A DNA stretch of 64,000 bases, from positions 992,001 to 1,056,000 of the forward strand of contig NZ_CAJRAF010000002.1 of NCBI RefSeq assembly GCF_907164905.1, given 5' to 3'. The notes under the pieces were generated by a model. The model saw only the letters and a program-made list of their open reading frames with translations, searched no databases and was not told the DNA's origin. The first letter of the stretch is position 1. Every line of letters begins with the position of its first letter. Below, piece after piece: positions 18,751 to 28,671 of this stretch. The position numbers and the translations under genes are program-made. The DNA is from Dyadobacter sp. CECT 9275. GTDB lineage: Bacteria; Bacteroidota; Bacteroidia; Cytophagales; Spirosomataceae.

Positions 18751-21132
18751 TTAATGCTCACTGGCCCACTTGTATACAACTGACTTTATCTCCCCGGACA
18801 ATCGGTTTTCGGACTTTGGTTTCAGCACCTGTATATCGCCGGATTTAGGATAAAAGCGGTGAACACGTGACGCTTCCCTGACCGCCTCCTCTATGGCGGG
18901 GAGCACGGCTTCCGTGTCATATTCGGGAGCAATTATTAGTATTGGCCTGGGGGCTATCGCCGCCAGTATCTCCTGAAAATCAAAAGGTAATCGCTCCTCA
19001 TGCTGTACAAAAAATCCCAGCCTGGGCATGAGTCCGTGCAAATGTGAAAGCGTCCTGATACCTGCCTGGCCAGGCACATTGGTATGCATGGGTGCAAAAC
19101 CAGCCACTGCAACGATCCCCGCAATACGTTGATCCAGGGCGGCCGTAAACAATCCCACGGTTCCGCCCAATGACTGCCCGGCAATGTAAATTTTTGATTG
19201 ATCAATGATGTCCAGTTTCCCGAGGGCATCCACGGCACTCCGGGCATCGGTTATCATCTTCCCCATTTTGGACCAATGCGGATAACGTTCATAAAAACGG
19301 GTACCTTCGTCGATCCGGTTGCCAAAACCGATCATATCAAAAGCAAACACTGCATATCCCTGGCTGGTCAGTTTTTCAAAGAACGACTGTAGTCCATATT
19401 GATGGTCTGTGGTAGAAAACCCTTTGGAATAATCGTATGGATGTAAGTAAATGATAGCGGGCAATTTTGTTCTCTGCCCATCCTTCACCTTATTTTTGGG
19501 ATAGTAAACGTTTCCGTATAAATAATCTCCGAAACCTTTGTAGGGCGTTATTTTCATGATACCCATAGCAGATGTTTCAACAGGCCTCGGTAAAAAGCTA
19601 CCGAAATTGTCTTCCCCTGCCCCATTGTTTTTCAGATGCTGCGCACCATTGTGATGCAGTCCGGCAGGCTCTTCGCCAAGGGTCCAGCGGATACTTTTAA
19701 GAATTTCCTCCTTTCTGATCTCCCAGTCTTTTGCGGTGCCAATCTGCTTGCCTCGCGGGGTGATCAGCATCTCTTTTGCAGTTCTTTCCGGCCAGTCCAG
19801 CGGATCGGTCTTTTCGCCTGAAAGTGTCAGCCATTTTTCAAAAGTGTAGTGATACAACAGCTTGTTCTCCGGCTTCGGCCCGTTTCGGTTGAACACATAA
19901 TCGAAGAAGTCGAGGTAATCTTCTATATCCCTGGCCGAGGTACCATGAAAACCACCTCTGAACCGGATTGCAAGCTGATCTTCGGCTCCCAGCAACCTGT
20001 AAACCTGCCGAGCTGATTGAAAGGCCTGCTCGGCGCCCCAGGGATTAGAGGCCGACTCGTTGGCCGAGGTACTGAGCAGCAAGGCCCTTGGCGCCATCAA
20101 AGCCATATACGAATGCTGGTCTACAGGCAGTTTATTTTCGTTCCCAATGAAAAATCTGAGCCGGGGATGGAACCAGGCCGGCTGCGCCGTCGTCAGGAGC
20201 GCAATATCTTCCACAACATACTGAGGCGTTGCATATCGCCAGGGAATTTCCGCACCGGAGCCTCCACTGCTTGATACTACTGCTGTAATCCGCTCATCAA
20301 AAGCTCCAGCGAGCATGGATAATTTCCCATTCCGGGAATGCCCTGTCATTCCAATCTGTTTCTGATCAATAAAAGGAAGTGTGTACAGATAATCCACCGC
20401 AACAAACGAACCAAATGCACGACGCATCAGGCGGGTAAAGTCGTGCTTGCCTGCCCATATACGGGCATAAGATTCGGTATCGTCCCGAAGGTCCGCGTTG
20501 GCAACTACGCAAGCCACATAACCGCGCCTCACCGCCAGCTGCGCCCATTCACGATGATTCCACTGGGTAATAAATACCGGGAACGGGCCCTTCCCCGGCG
20601 GTATCATCATTTCAATTGTGAGCGCAGCCTCCCTGCCCGGCCCGAATCTGAGACGAACTTCCTGCAACAATACGGTTCCGTCCCTTTCCTCCTTTTTGAT
20701 TTCGGCGGTCAGGTTCTGGGGCTGTGCCGGATAAGTACCAGAAAGATAGTACTGTATCTGCTCCTTCAGCCAGCTGCGTTTTCTTTGCCATTGTTCAGGT
20801 GTTGTAATGGGTGTATCCTTCCCTTCGGACAGCATCGTGAGCGGATCGGGCAGGAAAGGAGTTGAAGGCATTTTATCAAAATCCGGGGGTAATTCGCCGG
20901 TTCTTGAAAGCCAGTCGCCGAACGTTTTATCTTCATAAGAAACATGGCCTTTCAGGGTATCGTCAGCGGGCATCTGTGACAGTATCCGGGTCAGAACAGC
21001 CTTACGTCTGGCAGAGTCCGACTCAGGAACAGACCGAGGTACTGCTGACTGAACGTATGTTCGCGCCCGTACAAAAGAAAAGAACATACTGCAAAACGCA
21101 GAGATGAAAATGATGTTCACAAATTTTACCAT
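18751..21132 (-). CDS. Secreted double esterase: CE15-like domain plus dienelactone/acetylxylan-esterase-like domain
   Basis: This 793-residue exported protein has a signal peptide followed by two alpha/beta hydrolase units. The first contains GMTGHSRNGKLSMLAGAFDERI, close to the CE15 nucleophile motif GxSRxGK. It also has LPVDQHSYMALMAPRALL and a late FRGGFHG that would supply the catalytic His. CE15 enzymes cleave glucuronoyl esters linking xylan to lignin, but the usual WGWG block is not evident, so this is CE15-like only. The second unit has IIYLHPYDYSKG (oxyanion region), IYIAGQSLGGTVGL (nucleophile Ser), and APRPILIIAPEYD (acid). It lies 167 bases after the SusD gene and probably belongs to the same locus. 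Confidence 0.85.
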   Translation of the reverse strand: MVKFVNIIFISAFCSMFFSFVRARTYVQSAVPRSVPESDSARRKAVLTRILSQMPADDTLKGHVSYEDKTFGDWLSRTGELPPDFDKMPSTPFLPDPLTMLSEGKDTPITTPEQWQRKRSWLKEQIQYYLSGTYPAQPQNLTAEIKKEERDGTVLLQEVRLRFGPGREAALTIEMMIPPGKGPFPVFITQWNHREWAQLAVRRGYVACVVANADLRDDTESYARIWAGKHDFTRLMRRAFGSFVAVDYLYTLPFIDQKQIGMTGHSRNGKLSMLAGAFDERITAVVSSSGGSGAEIPWRYATPQYVVEDIALLTTAQPAWFHPRLRFFIGNENKLPVDQHSYMALMAPRALLLSTSANESASNPWGAEQAFQSARQVYRLLGAEDQLAIRFRGGFHGTSARDIEDYLDFFDYVFNRNGPKPENKLLYHYTFEKWLTLSGEKTDPLDWPERTAKEMLITPRGKQIGTAKDWEIRKEEILKSIRWTLGEEPAGLHHNGAQHLKNNGAGEDNFGSFLPRPVETSAMGIMKITPYKGFGDYLYGNVYYPKNKVKDGQRTKLPAIIYLHPYDYSKGFSTTDHQYGLQSFFEKLTSQGYAVFAFDMIGFGNRIDEGTRFYERYPHWSKMGKMITDARSAVDALGKLDIIDQSKIYIAGQSLGGTVGLFTAALDQRIAGIVAVAGFAPMHTNVPGQAGIRTLSHLHGLMPRLGFFVQHEERLPFDFQEILAAIAPRPILIIAPEYDTEAVLPAIEEAVREASRVHRFYPKSGDIQVLKPKSENRLSGEIKSVVYKWASEH

Positions 21133-21299
21133 AGGAAAAGTTATAAATACGAAGACCTGTGTAACTAATTATGACAAGAACATACACTCAAACCACCCCC
21201 TTCATCCAAAATTACTACAAAACAAAATGACAATGGAACATCCGGCTTACCGAATGCCACTGCCATTTTGTTCATGATCCAATTCCAATCCTAACTATT

Positions 21300-22808
21300 T
21301 CAATACATTTCTGGCGGATACTGGCCTTGTCTGGGGTGATGGAAAGGAAGCCCCGCTTTTGCATCCCACCATATCCGGCTCATATACGTATCCCCCTTTG
21401 AAAGGCGCTGAACCGCAGCTTTAATATTGGTTTCATTTTTTGAATATTCGTCCAGCGGATAAGTAAGCCTGCGCGGAATTTCTCCGCCCGTACTTCCCTT
21501 GTCTGAGCCTGTCCATATTTTGGGATAGCCCGTTCTTCTGAATTCCGCATATCCTTCATTAATCTGGAAATAATTACCAAGGAATTTCTGAACAATGATC
21601 TGTTCCAGCTTTTCCTCCTGCGATCCTTTTAGCGTTGCCGCTGCCGACGCCAGATAGGAAGCAGTAGCTTCGTTGGTTACCTTATATTGTGTCAGCGACT
21701 GTGTAATTCCCTTGGTGAAAAGCGCCTGCGCATTTTCTGAGGTATAACCCGCCAGCGCAGCTTCTGCTTTCAGGAATGATACCTCCGCCGCATTCATGAT
21801 CATGATCGGATACACCGCTTCCCTGAAGAACTTCTGCTGACTTGCACTGTTTTCTATCGTATAGTTTTTTTCGTCAGGCAGTACGGCAATCGGCCTGCCC
21901 CGGTACCCCGACACGCCGTCCGTTGCAGGTAGCAGAAATACAGGTAGCCGCGGGTCTTTCAGCATTTTCAAGGTTTCGGTCACTGTGAAAGATACCGATT
22001 GCGGATAATCATTGAGCGGATCGTTCCAAAGTGGGTTTCTGTTTCTGGTGTCGGAACCGTTAACGGTAGTAAGAAATACATTGAACGAATTATCATCTAT
22101 CAAAGGAGCCGTAACTACTTCCGCAATATGCTGTTTTGCAAGTGCCTCATCTGCGTAGCGGATGCGTGTTGCCAGACGCAGACGCAATGAATTGGCAAAT
22201 CGTCTCCATTTATCCACGTTCCCCTGCATCACGATATCCGCCGCGCCGAAAGATGGCAGGGTGGGGTCAGCATTCAGTGCCGCGGCCGACTCTTTCAGTT
22301 CCTTCAGGAGGTCTTTGTATATTTCCTGCTGCGAATCGTACTTCGGCTGGTTAATCACATTCGCTACGTTTTGTACGGCTTCAAAATAAGGCACATCACC
22401 ATACAGATCGGTCAGCTGTGAATAAAGCCATACCTTCCATATCCTCCCCATTGCATGCTGATTGACCAGCTTCGGATCCTTGGAAGTAAGGCGGACTATC
22501 TCAGCCGTATTGATCAGATAATTGCGGTAGTACTCGTTGAAGGGATCATTCCAGTTGGCGTTCTGAAAGATGGAGCCCGATGCACCATTAGAATAATAAC
22601 CCGAATACTCCGCCACAATACTCAGATTGTAGGTACTGAATACCGAATATTTCTGCACTGAAGTAAGCAACATGGAAGGTTTGATAATTTCCTCTGTCAC
22701 CAGTGTGGGATCGGTGTTGATCTTCTCAAAATCTGAGGTACAGGATCCCGCACAAACGGCAACAAATGCTGCCAGTCCCGTCAGGATTTTCTTTGAATAT
22801 AATTTCAT
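21300..22808 (-). CDS. SusD/RagB-family outer-membrane glycan-binding lipoprotein (SusD-like_2)
   Basis: The 502-residue lipoprotein has a signal ending in VCAGSC and the early FEKINTDPTLVTEE region seen in the SusD-like_2 subfamily. The mid region has alternating helices (WKVWLYSQLTDLYGDVPYFEA) typical of the TPR-like SusD scaffold, and the C-terminus has ...RIWWDAKAG. SusD proteins cap the SusC porin on the cell surface and capture oligosaccharides or peptides. It sits 24 bases downstream of the SusC gene in the same direction, the canonical pair order. Confidence 0.94.
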   Translation of the reverse strand: MKLYSKKILTGLAAFVAVCAGSCTSDFEKINTDPTLVTEEIIKPSMLLTSVQKYSVFSTYNLSIVAEYSGYYSNGASGSIFQNANWNDPFNEYYRNYLINTAEIVRLTSKDPKLVNQHAMGRIWKVWLYSQLTDLYGDVPYFEAVQNVANVINQPKYDSQQEIYKDLLKELKESAAALNADPTLPSFGAADIVMQGNVDKWRRFANSLRLRLATRIRYADEALAKQHIAEVVTAPLIDDNSFNVFLTTVNGSDTRNRNPLWNDPLNDYPQSVSFTVTETLKMLKDPRLPVFLLPATDGVSGYRGRPIAVLPDEKNYTIENSASQQKFFREAVYPIMIMNAAEVSFLKAEAALAGYTSENAQALFTKGITQSLTQYKVTNEATASYLASAAATLKGSQEEKLEQIIVQKFLGNYFQINEGYAEFRRTGYPKIWTGSDKGSTGGEIPRRLTYPLDEYSKNETNIKAAVQRLSKGDTYMSRIWWDAKAGLPFHHPRQGQYPPEMY

Positions 22809-22832
22809 GATCGTTTCTGTTGAAAATTTAAA

Positions 22833-25800
22833 CTAGAATGAAAGAGACAGATTGAAACCAACACTTCTGGTCGTTGGCATTGCCACGGTTTCGTAGCCCT
22901 GTGCCGCAGTGGCGGTACTGAAAGCTGTTTCCGGACTGATCCCCATCTCCTTAAACTGTGCATCGCGGTAGAAGTAAAACAGGTTCCTGCCCACAACGGA
23001 TAGCTTCACAGTCTTGAAAAATTTATTCGCCTTGAAAAGGGATTTCAGATTATACCCGATTGTGAATTCTCTCAGCGCAACATAGTCCGCATCTATTACC
23101 TGTGTTTCTCCGATGTTATTCCACGGCCCGGCTCCTGCGTAATAATCTTCCGCGGGTATCACGATCGTACTTTTTGTATATTCTCCGTTACCCGTTTCTA
23201 TCACCCCGTCGGCAATCAGGTTTTCGCGGTTTTCGGTAAATTTCCCGGTACCTTTTGCCATCTGGTTCAGTTTAGAATAGGACAATATCTGCCCGCCCTT
23301 ACGAACATCCACCAATGCACTCAATGAAATGGCCTTGTAAGTCAATGTGTTGGTCAGTCCGGCCAGGTAATCAGGCTGGATCCGGCCCAGTACTTCCAGA
23401 TCTGCCGCACGCTGGTATTTTCCTTCTGCCGTTAAGAGTTTGTCGCCATTTTCATTTCTCAGAAAACGATAACCTACAATATTACCAAATGCTTCTCCGG
23501 TACGCGCCTGGATACTGGCACCGTACCCCGGATCCATCAATGTCAGCGTGCTGATATTGGGAGCGAGCGAAACCACTTTTGATTTATTGTTTGAAAGATT
23601 GAGCGACACATCCCAGTTGAAGTTCTTAGTTTTCACAGGTACCGCAGTCAGAAATATCTCGTAGCCACTGTTGCGTATTTCTCCGGCGTTGATCAAACGG
23701 GTATCATATCCTGTTGTCGCCGAAATTTCGAGCGGAAGAATCTGGTTGACGGTCGAAGCGTTGTAGTAGGTAACATCAAGTCCCAATCTGTTGTTCAGGA
23801 ACCGTAATTCCGCACCAAACTCATAGGAGCGTTTCAACTCGTTTTTCAGGTTTGTCAGCGGAATATTTGTACGTATATTGGCAAACGGCTGGTCATTATA
23901 GGTGGTACTGCTGGTAACGGTATATCCTGCCTGGGTCTGATAGGGACTTGCATCATTCCCCGCCTCGGCATAGGAAGCCCTTAGCTTACCGTAAGTCAGA
24001 ATGTCCTTGTTCCAACGGGCGACATCCGAGAACACAAAACTGGTTGCAACGGACGGATAAAAAAACGATTGATTTTTATTTCCCAATGTCGAAGACCAGT
24101 CATTTCTGCCCGTTACATCTACAAAAAGAAAGTTCTCATAGGCAATTTGCCCTGTAAAATACACCGAATTCATTTTCTTGCGGGTGGTATATTGCCGTGG
24201 CGTTACGTTTCTGGTGTTGCCGATGTAATACAGTCCCGGTACGTTGAGGTTAGTACCTGTATTACCTACCACCTCCTGATTTCTGTCCAGATGGTTGGCC
24301 CCGAGCGAGAACGAGCCAGACCATTTGCCTGACAGCTTTCCTGCTGCGCTCAGCAAAAGATCACTGTTCCCTTCTTTCACAAAAAACTGATTGTTGGTCA
24401 CTCGCCCGTTTTCCCCACTGGTATACTGGTTGATCTGCTCATAACGCACATCGGTATAAAAGTCAGTTCCCGTGCGGGCCTGCAGCGACAGCCAGTTGGT
24501 GAACTTGTATTTGGCAGAGATAAATCCGATCACCCTGTCACGTGTGTCGAAACCTGTCAGTTCGTTTACAGTCCAGTACGGGTTCAGCGACCCATTGACG
24601 CGCGTCATGGTACCGTCTTCCTTTTTATAAGTTTTCAGTCTGTCAAGACTCATGAATCTGGGTAAGAGGTTCAGAGCCGTCATGGGATTTTGAGAATAGG
24701 AATTGATCTGCGGCCTGTTGGTAGCACGCTGGCGAACATAGTTGATCTTTCCGTCGACAGACAAATTCGACGACACATCTGCTGAAAGGCGGAGGTTCAC
24801 CGTTTGTCTTTCCAGTTTTGTATTGGGAATAATTCCCTTGTTGTGCATATCTGATACCGACACACGGTAGGTCACAGCACCCGCTCCGCCCGAAACGCCA
24901 ATGGTATTGGTTTTGGTAACGCCTGTCTTAAAGAAATCCTTGATGTTGTCTGATGGCTGCCCGGTGTAAGGAACGGGACCGGCTTCGGGCCAGCGGTCAA
25001 TGATGATAGGCCTGCCGTCCATTTTACCGCCCCAGCTATCTGCCAGCCAGCTTGGCCAGGTGGAATAGGCTACACCGTCGATCGTTTTGCTTCCCAGCGA
25101 TCCATACGTTCCTGCATATCCCCCACCCCATACATTCTGCTGGGTAGGGATAACATTCGGGCGTTCTATGGTAAGGTTTGAGTTGATATCCACACCAATT
25201 CCACGTCCGCGGGTTCCTTTTTTTGTTGTAATCAGGATGACACCGTTGGACCCCCTGGCTCCATAAATAGAGGCCGCAGCCGGTCCTTTCAAAACCGTTA
25301 CATTTTCGATATCATCCGGATTGATGTTATTGATCCCGTCGCCATAATCCCTGCCACTATCTACCCTGGCTCCGTCAAGCGTCTGGTTGTCAATGGGTAC
25401 ACCATCCACTACATACAGTGGCTGGCCGTTACCGGCCAGGGAGCTGTTCCCTCTGATCATCACATAACTGGAACCACCCGCACCACCGCTCGACGGGTTT
25501 ACGTGCAAACCGGCCACTTTCCCTTTCAGGGAGTTTGCTACATTGGATTCCCTGGCTTCGGTCAGTTTGGCTCCGTCCACCACCTGAACGGAATATCCGA
25601 GAGCCTTTTTTTCACGTTCGATACCAAAAGCGGTAACAACCACCTCGGAGAGCTGATTGGCATCCGGCAACATTTTCACGTTGATCTGTGACCTTCCCTC
25701 TACCTGGATTTCCTGAAGTACAAACCCGGTGAAGGAAAATACCAGAGACCTGGCAGAAGCAGGTACCTCTATCACGTAGTTCCCTTTGGCATCGGTGATG

Positions 25801-25970
25801 GTACCTGTGGTTGTGCCCTTTACGAGCACCGTCGTTCCGGGGAGCGTCTGATTCTCTCCGTCCGTTACGGTTCCGGTAATCGTCCGGACCTGAGCCAGCG
25901 CAGCGTCTATGCACAGCATCAGGGATATGCATAGTATAAATGATCTTGGGAGTAGATTGTTTAGTTTCAT
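22833..25970 (-). CDS. SusC/RagA-family TonB-linked outer-membrane transporter
   Basis: This TonB-dependent transporter has about 1045 residues. The frame is open to 26141, but ATG 25970 (MKLNNLLPRSFILC...ALAQ) gives a proper signal peptide. After it come a carboxypeptidase-D regulatory-like domain (TITGTVTDGENQTLPGTTV), a TonB-box-like stretch (SEVVVTAFG), and a plug domain with SYVMIRGNSSL, QPLYVVDGVPIDN and KGPAAASIYGARGSNGVILITTKKG. A 22-strand beta-barrel follows, ending in aromatic FNLSLSF. No N-terminal STN domain is seen, so control by an anti-sigma partner is unlikely. Substrate is unknown. The linked esterase suggests a decorated plant or algal polysaccharide. Confidence 0.96.
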   Translation of the reverse strand: MKLNNLLPRSFILCISLMLCIDAALAQVRTITGTVTDGENQTLPGTTVLVKGTTTGTITDAKGNYVIEVPASARSLVFSFTGFVLQEIQVEGRSQINVKMLPDANQLSEVVVTAFGIEREKKALGYSVQVVDGAKLTEARESNVANSLKGKVAGLHVNPSSGGAGGSSYVMIRGNSSLAGNGQPLYVVDGVPIDNQTLDGARVDSGRDYGDGINNINPDDIENVTVLKGPAAASIYGARGSNGVILITTKKGTRGRGIGVDINSNLTIERPNVIPTQQNVWGGGYAGTYGSLGSKTIDGVAYSTWPSWLADSWGGKMDGRPIIIDRWPEAGPVPYTGQPSDNIKDFFKTGVTKTNTIGVSGGAGAVTYRVSVSDMHNKGIIPNTKLERQTVNLRLSADVSSNLSVDGKINYVRQRATNRPQINSYSQNPMTALNLLPRFMSLDRLKTYKKEDGTMTRVNGSLNPYWTVNELTGFDTRDRVIGFISAKYKFTNWLSLQARTGTDFYTDVRYEQINQYTSGENGRVTNNQFFVKEGNSDLLLSAAGKLSGKWSGSFSLGANHLDRNQEVVGNTGTNLNVPGLYYIGNTRNVTPRQYTTRKKMNSVYFTGQIAYENFLFVDVTGRNDWSSTLGNKNQSFFYPSVATSFVFSDVARWNKDILTYGKLRASYAEAGNDASPYQTQAGYTVTSSTTYNDQPFANIRTNIPLTNLKNELKRSYEFGAELRFLNNRLGLDVTYYNASTVNQILPLEISATTGYDTRLINAGEIRNSGYEIFLTAVPVKTKNFNWDVSLNLSNNKSKVVSLAPNISTLTLMDPGYGASIQARTGEAFGNIVGYRFLRNENGDKLLTAEGKYQRAADLEVLGRIQPDYLAGLTNTLTYKAISLSALVDVRKGGQILSYSKLNQMAKGTGKFTENRENLIADGVIETGNGEYTKSTIVIPAEDYYAGAGPWNNIGETQVIDADYVALREFTIGYNLKSLFKANKFFKTVKLSVVGRNLFYFYRDAQFKEMGISPETAFSTATAAQGYETVAMPTTRSVGFNLSLSF

Positions 25971-26496
25971 TAAGTTTAATTTAAGGGATATGAGTATAAG
26001 GATTAGATAGTTGGTGGTAATTGTCAAATTCATCAAGGCTATTTTGCATCGTTTCGCTACTGCGTACACCTCCCTCCTGCACAATTCCCCCGCAGGCCTT
26101 TGCAGATCGATCACAATCAGTTCTGCCTTCATGCTCAGCATACAGTACAGAGCGAACCATATATACTATACGTATACTGTCTTACCAACACAAGCGTGTA
26201 CAATAAGGCGCGGATTATATTTTCTGCCAATTCGGATATGTCCTACGTGCTCCGCTGTATGTCCCAAAGAGCGTTGTATGGCACCAGTATTCTAGCTTAT
26301 GATGAAGAAATTATATTTGGATGTTCAAATATAACACAAAATTTATATATGCTTATTATTTAATAAAATTTATTTTTCTAAACCTTATTTTTTATCAAAA
26401 AACCTTTCGTATTATTATTTATCCCACTGCTTTGAAACTTTATGATAAAGACAAAGCACCGCAAGGGTTATAGAAACAACCCGGGGCGCATTTCCT
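25971..26496. other. Long leader/intergenic region upstream of the SusC gene
   Basis: This stretch of about 525 bases is without a supported gene; frames such as 26011-26295 plus are chance. It contains a 10-bp palindrome TATACGTATA (26167-26176) and the TAnnTTTG-bearing palindrome at 26310-26333. The far end next to 26496 is AT-rich. If transcription of the SusC operon starts at the latter palindrome, the leader RNA would be about 340 bases, long enough for post-transcriptional control. Confidence 0.45.
26310..26333. promoter_or_regulatory. Palindrome carrying -7 promoter elements on both strands
   Basis: TTATATTTG (26310-26318) and CAAATATAA (26325-26333) form a perfect 9-bp inverted repeat with a 6-base spacer. 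Each arm contains TATATTTG, a perfect TAnnTTTG element, one on each strand. No exact -33 TTTG is found at the right distance for the minus-strand (SusC) direction. It may be an operator, a regulated promoter, or both. Confidence 0.4.
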
Positions 26497-27402
26497 TCAC
26501 TTGCCGCATGAGCAACCTATTCTTTTCGTTGAAATAACAATATTATCCATATAGCGCTCCTGATCCTGTACGGAACCATTGTTCCAATAATTTTCGAAGA
26601 ACACGCCATTAATCTTCATGTTCCGGGCATCGCTGTTCCAGTTTCCATGCCAGTTCATTCCGGTGGTAATCCCCTGAAGCTGATCGTTGATCCAGAATTC
26701 AAAAATACCATCCTTGTTTCCAGGGGTATTCAGCTTCATGTGACCCTCCACACAAAACCATTCACCCGCAGTGGCGTCGCTGTACATATCAGTAGTACCG
26801 AGCTTTTTACCGAGATTCCACCTCAGTTTATCAAAATCATTGTACTTGGTAGTGACCAGATTACCGGCCTCGTCTATTCCACTGGCAGGATCCATCACCA
26901 GGTAATTCCCTGACGACCACAAATGTCCGATTGCCCCCTGCGCCCAGGCTTCATTGGCCATTACCGTAGCCCGGGTAAGTTTATCGGCGCCGCCACCTTT
27001 CCAGCCAGCCTGGCGCCTCAGGTCCACCCGCCAGTAAATTTCATTGAAATCTTTTTCGGGAGAAGAAGCATTCTTGCTAATATAGTCGCCGGGAGTGCGC
27101 CCGATGGATTTTCTCAACGCGCCTACATCGACATCCCCTTTTCTGAATACCACTTTCATCCCCCTGCTCCCTCCCTGGCCTACGTGATCCTGCAGAATGA
27201 AACGGCCTCCCGCATCATTGTATTCAAAGTACTTTTCCTTCAGCGGAACATTATTCTCAAAATCATCACAAAAAATAGTCCCTTCCGGGGCTGCTTCACA
27301 GGTAAAACAGGTTCCATTGCAGGTATCTTCTTCAGCAATATTTTTTTCCTTGCCTGAACAGGAAACTAAAAGCATTAAAATCCCAAGAGAAATCCGGATC
27401 AT
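26497..27402 (-). CDS. Lipoprotein with polysaccharide-lyase-like jelly-roll domain
   Basis: The 301-residue protein has a short signal and lipobox (LMLLVSC, Cys15), then a Cys-rich segment (CNGTCFTCE). The mature domain has sequence typical of concanavalin-like lyase folds: FCDDFENN, YWRVDLRRQ, GEWFCVEGHMKLNTPGNKDGIFEFWIND, and YMDNIVISTKRIGC. It resembles proteins annotated as heparin-lyase-like or alginate-lyase-like in Bacteroidota, but I cannot identify catalytic residues with confidence. It lies upstream of the SusC gene on the same strand and may be part of the locus. A purely binding role is equally possible. Confidence 0.75.
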   Translation of the reverse strand: MIRISLGILMLLVSCSGKEKNIAEEDTCNGTCFTCEAAPEGTIFCDDFENNVPLKEKYFEYNDAGGRFILQDHVGQGGSRGMKVVFRKGDVDVGALRKSIGRTPGDYISKNASSPEKDFNEIYWRVDLRRQAGWKGGGADKLTRATVMANEAWAQGAIGHLWSSGNYLVMDPASGIDEAGNLVTTKYNDFDKLRWNLGKKLGTTDMYSDATAGEWFCVEGHMKLNTPGNKDGIFEFWINDQLQGITTGMNWHGNWNSDARNMKINGVFFENYWNNGSVQDQERYMDNIVISTKRIGCSCGK

Positions 27403-27506
27403 ATTCTGGTTGGTTTATGGTTAAGAATCATTTTTGAACAAAGAGACCCGAGCGTCTCCTGAACCACAGAAATCGTTCGGGCCGTGCTGCAAGCAGACAG
27501 TGAGCG

Positions 27507-28367
27507 CTATTCGGCCAGTGTATAAATCGCAGCAACAGCCAGTACCATCCCAATGAGGACAATTGCATGAGGTACTACTGCATACAGAAAAAGGGAGATC
27601 ACAATGGTGAGCACCGGCGCCAGTGCCGTGATAGGTACTACAATGATCGCCTTCCCATACCGCAACGCATATACGAGTGCCAGAGCCCCTATCGCGTTGA
27701 AAACCTGAATGATTGCGGTCAGATATGGCCCTTTGAATCCCCAGTTAATCGCCTCCGACATATCTGTCATCAGCACAGCCACGGGGACAAATGCCAACGC
27801 GGTAATGGTCATATAGAAAAAGATACTTTCGGCTGTCATGCTGTCATTCCCGAATTTCATGGCAAAAGCCTGAACTCCCCACATAAAAAAAACCACAATC
27901 GACAACAACAACCAGAGATACCCATTAAAATTGCTATGGCTTGGAGGCTGATACGACAGGCACAAAATGGCCGCCATAGCAATGCCGATCCCCCACCCTT
28001 GTTTCCTGCTCGGACGCTCCTTCAGAAACATGGCGGAAAGAATGACCGTAACTACCGGGAAAAGAGAAATAATGGGAAAAACCATATAGGCAGGACCAGT
28101 CCGCAACGCCTGAAAAAGTAAAAGCTGCCCCAGGGCCCCCAGCATGCCCACCATCGTTCCGATCAAAACAGATCTTTTGTCTCTGTCGAGCCGCCAGTTG
28201 CCGATCCTCAGCGCTACCAGGGCACAGGGGATCATCGTAAGTGCCCAAACACAGTAACCCAGCGTTGCAGGAAAGCCTGCTTTTTCAGGAATTTCTATGA
28301 ATGCGCCCCAAACTCCCCAAAACAGTGTTGTAATAAATGTGTAAAGAACCCAGGGTCTGATTTTCAT
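27507..28367 (-). CDS. EamA/DMT-family transporter
   Basis: The 286-residue inner-membrane protein has about ten hydrophobic helices arranged as two five-helix repeats, the standard layout of the drug/metabolite transporter superfamily. Typical features are LFWGVWGAFIEIPEKAG in the first helix, LLLFQALRTGPAYMVFPIISLFPVVTVILSAMFLKERPS in helices 3-4 and ALVYALRYGKAIIVVPITALAPVLTIVISLFLY in the second repeat. The transported compound cannot be read from sequence. Its neighbours (a lyase-like lipoprotein and a divergent hexosaminidase) suggest a sugar or sugar derivative, a weak inference. Confidence 0.88.
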   Translation of the reverse strand: MKIRPWVLYTFITTLFWGVWGAFIEIPEKAGFPATLGYCVWALTMIPCALVALRIGNWRLDRDKRSVLIGTMVGMLGALGQLLLFQALRTGPAYMVFPIISLFPVVTVILSAMFLKERPSRKQGWGIGIAMAAILCLSYQPPSHSNFNGYLWLLLSIVVFFMWGVQAFAMKFGNDSMTAESIFFYMTITALAFVPVAVLMTDMSEAINWGFKGPYLTAIIQVFNAIGALALVYALRYGKAIIVVPITALAPVLTIVISLFLYAVVPHAIVLIGMVLAVAAIYTLAE

Positions 28368-28671
28368 GAATTTGTCTTTTCTTTCAGAAGTTTAAAATGA
28401 TACCGGTATAGCCTGACACGCCTGCCCATGTTGCAGCAACACAAGACATAGCCCACCGCAGTAGGATGGACGTAAATACTAATAAGTCTCTGGCAGAATT
28501 CTCAGTACTTAAAAGATGGAAAATATAGTACAGGATAGATTACATCAGGCTTCCATTTGCTAAACTACAAAAGGTAATCGAAAGGTTAAAATTAAAATAA
28601 ATAATAATTTGAAATATTTTGAAAGAAATTATTTTACGTTACCTTTACTTTCTAGAATTTAAATAACGATT
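28368..28671. other. Divergent intergenic region, EamA transporter / GH20 gene
   Basis: This is an AT-rich region of about 300 bases between divergent genes. The GH20-proximal part carries CGAAAGG (28579-28585) and TTTTGAAAG (28617-28625). These resemble the GAAAG-type boxes in front of the AgaS operon, so the same DeoR-family regulator could bind here. That is a suggestion, not a demonstrated match. Confidence 0.35.
28618..28647 (+). promoter_or_regulatory. Possible promoter of the GH20-GH109 genes
   Basis: TTTG (28618-28621), an 18-base spacer and TACCTTTA (28640-28647) match the Bacteroidota promoter pattern with one mismatch in the -7 element. The GH20 start codon lies 25 bases further on. 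Confidence 0.35.

Noticed and set aside
20338-20865. A 175-codon plus-strand frame
   Set aside because: It is antisense to the double esterase, rich in His, Arg and Cys with no motif. It is a shadow.
26011-26295. Overlapping frames of 61-94 codons upstream of SusC
   Set aside because: Three overlapping frames with Cys and Tyr-rich sequences and no motif. The region is better read as a leader.
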